This document shows positions 55,210-64,000 of a stretch of DNA of 64,000 nt, one piece after another. The DNA comes from Anadara kagoshimensis. Taxonomy: Eukaryota > Mollusca > Bivalvia > Arcoida > Arcidae. Below the pieces are notes generated by a model, which was given only the letters and a program-made list of their open reading frames with translations, ran no database searches and had not been told where the DNA came from. Where the stretch lies: assembly GCA_021292105.1 (NCBI GenBank), contig CM037864.1, positions 12,323,898 to 12,387,897 of the forward strand, read 5' to 3'. Both the position numbers and the translations under genes were made by a program. Positions within the stretch are counted from its first letter, which is position 1. Every line of letters starts with the position of its first letter.

Positions 55210-55452
55210 TTGATGTTCTTTAAAATGGAAGATAGAGAGTGTAGCCCAAAAAATCTAACATGGCAACAGACAACCGTCGGACGTAAAAAGAACACAAAGC
55301 CAACGAAAGAACCATCCAAACAGTCGCAAGACGAGAATGAGCAAGACACACTGGGGCCAATATTGTTGTGTTTGTTTCGCAGTTCGATAGTTTGGTCCAT
55401 TTGGTGGTTACAGTTACACATTCATGATCACAATATGATTTCACACAGATGA
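55210..55452 (+). CDS. Possible short open frame, unrecognised
   Basis: A polar N-terminal part (MEDRECSPKNLTWQQTTVGR, then a lysine-rich stretch KKNTKPTKEPSKQSQDENE) is followed by a hydrophobic patch (ILLCLFRSSIVWSIWW). It looks somewhat protein-like, but there is no family, no convincing splice site and no codon signal beyond the background. It may be chance or part of an unknown element. Confidence 0.15.
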   Translation: MMFFKMEDRECSPKNLTWQQTTVGRKKNTKPTKEPSKQSQDENEQDTLGPILLCLFRSSIVWSIWWLQLHIHDHNMISHR

Positions 55453-55789
55453 AACTTATAGCTACTACATATATAAGCAAGTTATTAATCACAACAAGCA
55501 AAACAACAATAATGTTGCATTGGCATACCATACTCTGCAGCTGTAACAGTCTAATGAGAAATAACAGTTCAATACTGATTTCAAATAGATTAACCCCCAC
55601 CCCATCCCCACCCCCACACCCAAAATCAAAACATTAACAATATTTTTGGGACACTTAATGATACCCCTAAATATTATGGGGTTTTATCTCCCGATGGCAG
55701 AAAAGGGTTCCATCCTTTTTTGGTTTATGTTGATAGTTGATTTTTATCATACAATACTCCCATGCTCCTTACCTTACTTTACTTTACAC

Positions 55790-55900
55790 CCGGTCTTACT
55801 TCCCTGGTGGAAGTTCACGTGTCTAACCTAACTTGTCAGTTCCAAAGTTTTTACTTTGCTTCTGGATTGTGATTAGGATATGGATTAGTATGTTTGTTTT
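55790..55900 (+). repeat. Dispersed repeat R1 copy
   Basis: CTTCCCTGGTGGAAGTTCAC and CTTCTGGATTGTGATTAGGA. Confidence 0.55.
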
Positions 55901-56625
55901 TTTTATTATAGTACTAAATTACTGAGCTAGTAAAGTGGCAAGTGTTAACAAAGTTTTTTCGTATTTTCGAAAAAGTATTTCATATGTTTGCAATATCTTT
56001 TTCTTGATTTCGGAATAGATTGTTCGTATTTTTGTACAATGGAACACTTGCTATGTTAAATTTTATCATAGCTTACATTTATCGAACGAGTTTTAATTAA
56101 TATTGATGATGATTTAAATTATGTCCCTTGGTTTGTTTTAATTACTTTTACAAGACCCTCACAGCATATATATATATGTTCTATGTTCCTAATAATTTCA
56201 AAAGCGTAAGATTATAACAAGGATGATACAATCTTTACTATGGCGGCAGAGTAATTTCTAGTAATAATAATTTTGGCACTTGTTTCCATCGCCTTCAAAC
56301 GACCGTGGATAAATGTCCATTCAGCAAGAAAAAATCATTTATATACATTAAAAATTAATCTACACGTGATTCACGTGCATGTTAGACACACCTATTTGTC
56401 TGTTTAAAGTGGATCTTTGATCTAAAATACATCAATGCTTCTTAAATACAAGATAAATGTTTATACAAGGAACTTTGAAAAAGATTGTAATTTTTACAGA
56501 CAAATTTAAATGACTAGATTGCGTATTTATGGCCCAATGATTGCAATAATGCTGGGATGGTTAGGATCTGATTAAAGTTTTACTGCCGTTACTCTAGTTT
56601 TTTTACGTAATTATCTTTTCACAGT
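55901..56625. other. Non-coding stretch
   Basis: AT-rich; nothing recognised before the acceptor-like TATCTTTTCACAG ending at 56625. Confidence 0.4.
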
Positions 56626-56884
56626 CAGTTTACCAATCCAAGACAACATCAAACGATTCAGATAGTATATTTACCACAAGGGTACCACAAACTCGGTGTC
56701 CTTCCAAATGCGTGGTCTATATATCGCGATTACCCGTTCGTCGGAACTCTCTAGTGATGAAGACGCGAAACGTATGTGGTACCGTAACTCTCGCGAGATT
56801 TGGGGGGGGGCCTCCGTAACTAGTGTTAACATGAATATCAGCATGGCACTACAAAACAATGTCGACTTTTCATTACGTTGCTGA
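56626..56884 (+). other. GC-richer block, possibly coding or promoter
   Basis: The block follows a strong acceptor-like TTATCTTTTCACAG and contains an open frame to TGA at 56882-56884 (SSELSSDEDAKRMWYRNSRE) as well as TCTCGCGAGA, a palindromic core-promoter word, and a nine-G run. Whether it is an exon, a promoter or a transposon piece could not be settled. Confidence 0.25.
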
Positions 56885-57009
56885 AGGCTTTACGGCCGAT
56901 AGTAAAAAGAGAAATGTCGATATTTCTTTTTTCTACTTCCAACGGCAAATGGCCGGATGCATGATTTGCAATAAAAAAAGAATGAAACTTCGGACTGAAT
57001 AGCGCCGTT

Positions 57010-57230
57010 TAATGACGTCATTTTAATGACGTCACTGACACGAGTACGTCATTAGTTGCCGTGACGCTGCTTTGGTACCGTGATGGCGGCCAGTGTCGGG
57101 ACATTGTGGGTGTAGTCGGCGATACGTCAATTGTGTTTACGGCGTACCTGAAGACAACGACCGTATTCAACAAGCGCACAGTTAGATTACTGTCTGAATT
57201 GGATAACACTAGGTACTTTGACCCATAAGT
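57010..57230 (+). promoter_or_regulatory. CRE cluster and CpG-rich candidate promoter
   Basis: Two perfect TGACGTCA sites about 17 bp apart (near 57016 and 57033) and a TACGTCA half site near 57047 precede GTGATGGCGGCCAGTG, a YY1-like word. The segment is rich in CpG. It lies about 500-700 bp upstream of the exon at 57725; one open frame of about 60 codons also crosses it. Confidence 0.45.
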
Positions 57231-57332
57231 CGGCGTTTAAGAACACTTGACCCCGATGCCCTTTTAAAACTTTTTAAACAATGTTCTCAATACAAGTGTA
57301 TATTGTGCCTTGTTTCTTATCAAAGCTTTATT

Positions 57333-57684
57333 CATACCTGTCAAGTCTCACGCATTGCGCGTGAGAGTCACGCATTTTGATATTTAATCACGCTCACACG
57401 CAAACCACTCACTTTCTCACGCATATTTGTAAAATACCCTTTTGTTCAAAATTTCATACAAATTATTAACGATAACTGCCGATATATTGATTATTATTCA
57501 AACCTTTTTTTAACTTTGAACTGATCTTTCAAACAATGTAGAAGAATCACGACTTAGAATGCAGGAAATTGCATATTCTCACTTTGATTTTTAAAATTTT
57601 TCCGGGGGAGCATGCCCCCGGACCCCCCTAGATTGAATGGCACATTTCTCTCACTTTTCTTCAAATCACCCTTGACAGCTATGT
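57333..57684. mobile_element. TIR element with CATACCTGTCAAG ends
   Basis: Left CATACCTGTCAAGTCTCACG, right CCCTTGACAGCTATG, flanked on both sides by TTTATT. Inside are GCGTGAGAGTCACGCAT-type inverted words. About 350 bp. Confidence 0.65.
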
Positions 57685-57724
57685 TTATTTCATCTTATTG
57701 GTATACACGTTTTGATTTTTACAA

Positions 57725-57778
57725 ATGGCGTCTTCGGGTCAAAGGTCAAAAGGGAAAAAACGCGGAAATGAAACCAAG
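57725..57778 (+). CDS. Candidate first coding exon of a gene extending past the window
   Basis: ACAAATGGCGTC gives MASSGQRSKGKKRGNETK, a lysine/arginine/serine-rich N-terminus, ending CCAAG|GTAAAC in phase 0. The CpG- and CRE-rich segment upstream fits a promoter. I do not recognise the protein from 18 residues. If the donor is not used, the frame continues to 57994 through a hydrophobic stretch (FFGLLYLLLHYCILC), which would be a different 89-residue product. No further exon is identifiable to 64000. Confidence 0.4.
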
Positions 57779-58059
57779 GTAAACAACATGACGGCAATCG
57801 ACAGCAGATTTTTTGGTTTATTGTATTTGCTCTTGCATTACTGTATTTTATGCGATGGAAAGTACGATGCACTCGGGGAATTACCTGATCAATTTGGAAA
57901 CACGAGATATGACAATAAAGATGAACTTATCGCGATGTTTTGCAGTCAACACAAGAGATATGACGTACGCTCGTCAAATCAGTCTATGTCATAGACTACG
58001 GATTTTTTTGTTGATAGCGCAATATTCCCTATGCTTCAAGTTTGTTAGTTAGCTGACTG

Positions 58060-58985
58060 GATTAGAAAATGTGGTCTCAGATAGTGGTCATTCATCTTAA
58101 TCGCGGATATAATCATTTTATGGCCAGTACATGATAGGGACGCAAGAACACGAGTTTGTATTTTGATTTTACAATTTATTTCAGTATTTTAAATACACTT
58201 TAGAAATGTGTGAAATTCCAAAATAAAATCATCAACATATTACCTGAATACATCATCAGTTTTTTTCTTCTTATTAATATATTTATTAATTTTTATTTAT
58301 TTATTTATTTTTTTAAGTGAAGGGGTATTATTTATTTAATTAATAATAGTTTATAAACTTAGATATTTTTTAAGTGAAGGGGTACAATTAATGTAATAAC
58401 ATAGAGAGTTTTTCAGTGAGTATATGCTTGTAACTACTTTTTGCGGTGTTGAAAAAATTATTATATTTTTTTTTAGTATTAGTGAGTGGATTACCTTTGT
58501 ATTTTAGTGTGAGTAATATATTTGAAAGATGGTAATTGTTTATAGATTTTTAGTGTTTTTAGAAAATAGGTATATATATATTATTATATTTCCATTAACA
58601 TTTAAAGAAAAATTGAAAACTGACTGTATTTTACATTTTCATAATTCAATAGCTATATAAGTGATATTTCAGTTATAGAAGCAGAGAGAATTGTCATCAC
58701 TTAATATCTTTTAAGTCCTAATATATCAACTGTTTGAGTTTTATAATTGGTGGTCTAAAATGTTAAAATATTATGTAGACTAATATTGGCCTGTCATATC
58801 CTCTGTCCCCATCAAACCAGCCTATTCTGGCCTGGTAGTATCTATGTAGCCTTATACTAGCTGCTAATAAATGACTGCCCCCATCCCTCAAGATCTGTTA
58901 AAACTACCACCAGCCTGACAGTATCTATATAATATTGAACTAACATGCAAAGAGCTTAACCATACTTACAGTTCTCTGTCAAGAT
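58060..58985. other. Probable intron, AT-rich
   Basis: A short duplicated word (TTTTTTAAGTGAAGGGGTA at 58308 and 58368) is present; nothing else recognised. Confidence 0.4.
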
Positions 58986-59029
58986 CTAGTGTAGTTTACA
59001 CTGGCCTGTCAACATCAATGAACAATTGC

Positions 59030-59250
59030 ACTGGCCCATCACAGCTATACTGTATACAAACTGGCCTGTCAAAGCTATACTGTATACAAACTGGCCTGTC
59101 AAAGCTATACTGTAAACAAACTGGCCCATCAAAGCTATACTGTATACAAAAGCCAGTAAAGCTATACTGTATACAAACTGACCCATCAAAGCTATACTGT
59201 ATACATACAGGGCTGTCAAAGCTATACTGTATACATACTGGCCCATCAGT
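59030..59250. repeat. 30 bp tandem repeat, about 7-8 units
   Basis: The unit is AGCTATACTGTATACAAACT followed by GGCC(T/C)(G/A)TCAA. It includes the palindromic core TATACTGTATA. Confidence 0.9.
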
Positions 59251-59504
59251 ATTTATTTATTTATATATGATATATTTATTTTTTTCCAATGACTCTGATC
59301 TTAGTATTTTGGCATTGACCTGTAAATTTAAATATGGTAAACTTTGATAATATTTTATGGTACTAGTGAGTAGTGTCATGTGCTGATCTTGAATGCATTA
59401 ATTTAATAAAAATTCAAAATTAGCACATGGCACTACTAATAAAATATTTAAAGTTAAACCAAATCAAAATATAAATGCAATAAGCTCAGAGTTTTCTTCA
59501 AATT

Positions 59505-59620
59505 GACACCTTAAATTTATGAATATCTTGAAAACTAACAAAATCATACAGATTTAAAATTCACCACATTTAAGTTAAGAAAATCAGATTTAAAAAAAAT
59601 ATTGGGAAACTGGGTCCATA
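59505..59620. mobile_element. MITE-A fragment
   Basis: ACACCTTAAATTTATGAATA, TTGAAAACTAACAAAATCA and TTAAGTTAAGAAAAT match the right half of MITE-A; the terminus is decayed. Confidence 0.6.
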
Positions 59621-61063
59621 AGAAGTCTCAATAGTTTCATGATCATTGGTCTCAATGTTTTTAATATGATGTTGCTTTTCTGGTATATTTTAATCATTTT
59701 ATCATGCTCTCTAAATAAGAGAAAAATGAACTTAATTGTGAATCATGGCATTGATCTTTGAAGATCAAAGCTTTTGTACTAGCAAGTTTCTCTTGTCTGG
59801 CAGGTGACAGCTGCCAAATATTAACAGAAACATATTTCATTTCATTAAATATATGTTTCTGATTTTAAACATTACAAACTAATAATTGGACATTTATGCT
59901 GCAAACATCACACTGAATTGGACAGAAAATTCCATAAATTTATCAGTTGATATGTCCCCTCCATGTTTAAATAAGGGTAACCCAAACATGAACTAGTTGA
60001 GTATGGGAATGGTTATTTTCTGATTGGTTGCTTTAAATACATGTTGGTTTTGATCTCAATGAAGCTACAACAACAGTTCCCATGAAAAAGAAAGAAGAGT
60101 GATATCAAATGCTCATTCCAAATATGCCAATCACTTGACAAGTTTACACATAAATTCAAAGTGTTTTATCTAGAAAATACCATAATACACTAGTAGTGAT
60201 GTTGACAATTTTCAGTTTATATTATTAAAATTTCTTAGATAAACATCACCAAATCCACAGATCAAAGTACTTAACACAGTACCCAGCTCACCACCAACAC
60301 CTATGCCACCTGACTCTAAACTCCTGTTGATTAAATATCAGTAACACACTGCTCTTGTATATCCAGAAAACCAGAATGCAAAGTGACATATTTGTATCCC
60401 AGTGTCCCATCAAAACTGACACAAAATAAATTTGACATGATAAATTAACACTCAGATGACTTTTATAGTTGCTACAGGTGTTTCATCAGCAGAGTGACAT
60501 AAATCAAATCACCTTGTTTCTGATCAATTTTTAATTGATCACATAAAACCTTTTCAGATGCTGATCTTCTATAATATAAATTCTAGATTGATTTTTTTAA
60601 TGTTTGAGAGGATGGCAAACCAATAAAAAAACAACTGCTAAATTTAGATAACAATAAAGCAATCAAAGTACCTGGCCATTTAAAAGCAATTGTGATTTAT
60701 AGGCACTGTAAGATATGTTATTACAGGTATTTGCAGACTTAGTACTTTAGACAAAAGTACATGCAATAATATATGTACTGATGTTTATAAAATGTTTATT
60801 ATGAAGTCCATAAATGCAAAAAATTATATATTATTGCTATTATGTATGTGGTTTTCAAAATTTAAACACCTAGATAATGGACTTCTTAAATTAAAAACAA
60901 ATGGCAACAAATTTAATAATTTATTTGATATACTTCAGACTATAAAGTCTTCAGTAGTTTAAAGATTCAGTAACACTAAAAATGTATTTTTCAAGTTGGA
61001 CACTTTTCTATATGTCCTTGTGGACAAACAAATACATTTTTTTGTACCACTATAATACAAGCA
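59621..61063. other. Non-coding stretch
   Basis: AT-rich, probably intronic; no repeat family or gene recognised. Confidence 0.45.
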
Positions 61064-61319
61064 GGCCACAGTTTCACAATCATTCCTTACTGTAGTTAAG
61101 ATTTTCCTAAACCTAAATAGCAAAATTTGGTAATACTTTTTTTTAATCACTGATAAATATTTTAATCCAAATTAAATGTAAATGTTGTTATCTAGAAGTG
61201 ATATTTAAAATGAAATTCCTGCATATCTTGAAAAATGAAAAAATTCTAAAGATTTTAAATTTTGAAAGATTTAATTGAAGACAAACATTAGCCAAGGAAT
61301 GATTGTGAAACTGGGGCCT
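61064..61319. mobile_element. MITE-A copy 5, diverged
   Basis: GGCCACAGTTTCACAATCAT at the left, GGAATGATTGTGAAACTGGG at the right. Confidence 0.8.
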
Positions 61320-61565
61320 GGACTCCAGTGTTTATAGAGTAGAATGCTGTCTAGTCAAGATTGGGCCTGGATTCAAGTGTTTATAGAGTAGAATGTTGTC
61401 TAGACTAGTCAAGATTGGGCCTGGATTCAAGTGTTTATAGAGTAGAATGTTGTCTAGTCAAGATTGGGCCTGGATTCAAGTGTTTATAGAGTAGAATGTT
61501 GTCTAGTCAAGATTGGGCCTGGATTCAAGTGTTTATATAGTAGAATGCTGTCTAGTCAAGATTGT
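61316..61565. repeat. ~49 bp tandem repeat, about 5 units
   Basis: The unit is GGGCCTGGATTCAAGTGTTT followed by ATAGAGTAGAATGTTGTCTA and GTCAAGATT. It starts with the GGGCCTGG that ends the adjoining MITE-A. Confidence 0.9.
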
Positions 61566-62995
61566 TTCCACTATAATTGAATGGAGTCAGTTTTTGAAAA
61601 AAGTGTATGGAGCCACAGTACCAGAAAAAACATCTACTTAACTTCACATTGAAGAGACCAAAACGACATGTATTAAAACTGTTAAGTGCGAATGCACGCA
61701 CGGCCCGGGTTGGTCATAATTTTGACGGTGATAAATTGCAGTAAACAGGAGATTAAACCTACTTAATATTACTCTTTGTAAAATTTAGATGTAGACCGAG
61801 TTCCGTAAACTTGTTAAAGTCTTCTAAAAATGATTGCTAATTGTAGTATAAACATAAATTTTACAAGTGTTAATCGAATCCTGTCTGTCTCGATGTCTGA
61901 CATATGTTGATTTCTGAGGCGATTGGCATGGATTAGAGTCACTGATTTATATGGAAGTTAACAAAATGAACATGTCTAAAGCCTAGATTTAACTTTTATT
62001 TATAATAGATGCGCCAAGATTTGTTGAAACTTGCAGCTAGCGATAGTAAATACAATTTGTGTAACGTAGGTCGGATCAACTCCATTGTTTTTGCTTGTCA
62101 AAATGATATAAGCGACATTGTTTTTTTCCCTTATGACCTTTGACCTAGCAGGCGAAACCGCTTATAACATTCACGTGTCAAATCATGTATATCTTCCTGC
62201 TTAAAACATGTGATCCAGTTGCAACTATACAAATTTTATTTAAAATTCATCTTTAAGGATGATGATTAAAAAAAAAAAATCCCACCTTCACAAGGTGGTG
62301 ATTCTGACGAGCGCAATACTTGAAGTCTCTTATCATCCCCATATTTCTTCAACTTGCATGACAAGTAAATATTACTCTTCAGAATAATTACAAAAAATAA
62401 TTCTATAACTTGAAAGTTAATTTTCACTAACCACAGTCTTTTATTTGCTCATGTAGAAAATATATTGAAAACAGAGGCGTAGCGTGCATATAAGCCAATA
62501 AATCTGTGCTTGCACATAATTTTTTGAATTTTTAAAAATAAATTAAATCTGCCATTGTGTACGAATATTTTATAAAAATTGTATTGCAAAGTAAGAAACT
62601 GTGTAATATAATTTTTTTTACATTCACGAAATCGATAACTGGAACCGGTGACTAGATGTCACTATCAAAATCTTTTTTTCAAGCTCCATATTTTAATTGG
62701 AGGCGTTCATCAAGTCAGTGATTTGTGCCTTGAACACCAGGCTTGCACATCCATTCTACTGGAAAATCACAACAATACCAAGCAACAATGAGACATATGC
62801 TGTTTCTTCAAGATCAACCACTAAATATTTGAGAGAAGTCAATAGCAAAATACATGACGGGTTTTCTAGAGACGGGTTTTCTTTGTATAAAATATGACGA
62901 AAAGATCTATCAATAAGTGTTCGAGAGAAGTTAATAGCAAAATACATGACGGTTTTTCTCAAGCATTCCATTTGTAGGGGACTTCATTATTATCG
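61566..62995. other. Non-coding stretch
   Basis: Contains a short hairpin CACCTTCACAAGGTGG at about 62283 and a direct duplication of AGCAAAATACATGACGG (62847 and 62936). No gene seen. Confidence 0.45.
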
Positions 62996-63296
62996 TGGAA
63001 GCGCGTGGCCTAGTGGTTAAGGCGTTGGACTCATGATTCGAAGGTCGTGGGTTCGATCCCTAGACCGGGCGATGTGTTGTGTCCTTGAGCAAGACACTTA
63101 ATTTCACGTTGTTCCAGTTCACTCAGCTGAAAAATAAATGAGTACCAGCAAAATGCTGGGGGTTAACCCTGCGATGGACCGGCGTCCCATTCAGGGGAGA
63201 GTCTTGTACTCTCAGTCGCTTAACGCCACCGAAACCGGGATAAGCTCCGGCCTGATGGGCCTAATGGCTCAGGACAGACTTTAAGTTTAACTTCAT
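62996..63296 (+). mobile_element. SINE-4, V-SINE-like
   Basis: tRNA-like head (GTGGCCTAGTGGTTAAGGCG A box at about 63007; GGTCGTGGGTTCGATCCC B box), then a core with CCTTGAGCAAGACACTTAAT. The 3' domain reads CCCTGCGATGGACCGGCGTC, wording shared by widespread metazoan SINE/LINE tails. Confidence 0.8.
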
Positions 63297-64000
63297 TATT
63301 ATCATTTTAAAAAGACATATACTACATATATAACACAGACTGAAATTACTCATCAAAAGGTATAGAAGAATAAGCCTTTATTTCTCGTAGTCGGTTTTGG
63401 AGGAATCGTTTTAAAACGCGTTTGTTTATTTTATTTGCGCATCTGTACAATGAAAAAAAAAACAACCCAGAAAAGTAGCGTTAAAAGCCAAAAAGAAAAA
63501 AAAAGGAATTCATGAATAGTAAAACGATATATCTACTAGAATAATTTTAGTAAAAGGGACATTATACTTATCAACAAAATTTTGATGACGACCATAAGAC
63601 TTTGAGGCCTTTGGTAACCATAGGCTTGCAATATCAATCAATATTCCTGAGACAACAATTTATTTGAAAGCATTTTGCTTAGTTGTATAAACGAACATGC
63701 GAAACTGGAAAACCGATACTCGCACACGATTTCTAAAGATCACTTTGTATAAAATATAACGAAAAGAATTTTGTAAAAGAAGTGGTTTAAATTACATATT
63801 ATACCAGTGTTAATTTTACAGCACTAGACTGCCTTTTCGGAATACAAACGAAAATACGAAATCTGGATAATACGGCAGAAACCAGTACAAGCACCTAAAA
63901 ACTTAACACGATTTCAAAAGTATACTTGGAGGCAATCTTGATCAGCTGTTAACTCAAAACACGTGTAGTGAAATTATATTATGATTGACGTGTAGACACT
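63297..64000. other. Non-coding stretch to window end
   Basis: AT-rich with a short AAAAAAAAACAACCC run; TTATCAACAAAATTTTGATG near 63569 resembles sequence at 44104. No gene recognised. Confidence 0.45.

Noticed and set aside
55220-55600. 126-codon minus-strand hydrophobic frame
   Set aside because: Hydrophobicity follows from AT-rich antisense of lysine/asparagine-like codons; no homology and no splice logic.
57018-57209. 63-codon minus-strand frame over the CRE cluster
   Set aside because: No start context, no family, and the motifs argue for a promoter.
59018-59347. Open frames on both strands with repeated YCIQTG / YSIAL
   Set aside because: They only reflect the 30 bp tandem repeat, whose length is a multiple of three.
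59030-61565. CRISPR-like repeat arrays
   Set aside because: Units are contiguous tandem repeats without unique spacers, in an animal genome.
62697-62897. 66-codon plus-strand frame
   Set aside because: It contains a local direct duplication and no recognisable motif.
62996-63070. tRNA gene
   Set aside because: The A and B boxes are good, but the sequence continues into a SINE core and tail and the acceptor stem does not close.

Overview
The window is nuclear DNA of an intron-rich, AT-rich animal genome, most likely a bivalve mollusc. Support comes from a C1q-domain gene, a secreted/membrane glycoprotein gene of a type I associate with bivalves, and the repeat load: four kinds of tRNA-derived SINE and many short inverted-repeat elements. 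Genes are sparse and most of the sequence is introns and repeats. Every gene model was built by hand from reading frames, splice-site words and matching intron phases.

Layout: (1) 2741-6863, + strand: ribosomal protein L15 (three coding exons, 204 aa) with a possible oligopyrimidine start. (2) 22502-10165, - strand: a five-exon gene joining an N-terminal Crypton-type recombinase-like region (DUF3504), a long Q/S/N-rich middle and three C-terminal C2H2 zinc fingers; two exons each carry a one-base frame break. (3) 24405-28410: a 4.0 kb element without large ORFs, with 26 bp terminal inverted repeats, a GTT duplication at its ends and clusters of a TACATACGTTACC-like motif. (4) 29836-32000, +: a two-exon C1q-domain gene with a premature stop. 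(5) 33914-37219: an inverted duplication holding an intact small zinc-finger gene (36699-36259, -) and a broken copy (34434 onward, +). (6) 41639-40851, -: a secreted cysteine-containing protein of unknown function. (7) 43315-47983, +: a three-exon, sequon-rich, single-pass membrane protein whose ectodomain resembles the IgGFc-binding N-terminal domain. (8) 49942-50026, +: an orphan signal-peptide exon behind a TATA box. (9) 57725-57778, +: a candidate first exon downstream of a CRE-rich, CpG-rich segment; the rest of that gene would lie beyond the window.

Repeats fill most of the remainder. They include about eighteen SINE-1 copies, three other SINE kinds, five to six copies of a TIR element with TTTCACAATCATTCC ends (MITE-A), nine to ten copies of one with CAGTCAAACCTG ends (MITE-B), smaller TIR families, three unusual long-hairpin elements, and several micro- and minisatellites. 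Apart from the two lineage-expanded immune-type families (C1q and the IgGFc-like protein), no functional linkage between neighbouring genes is evident.
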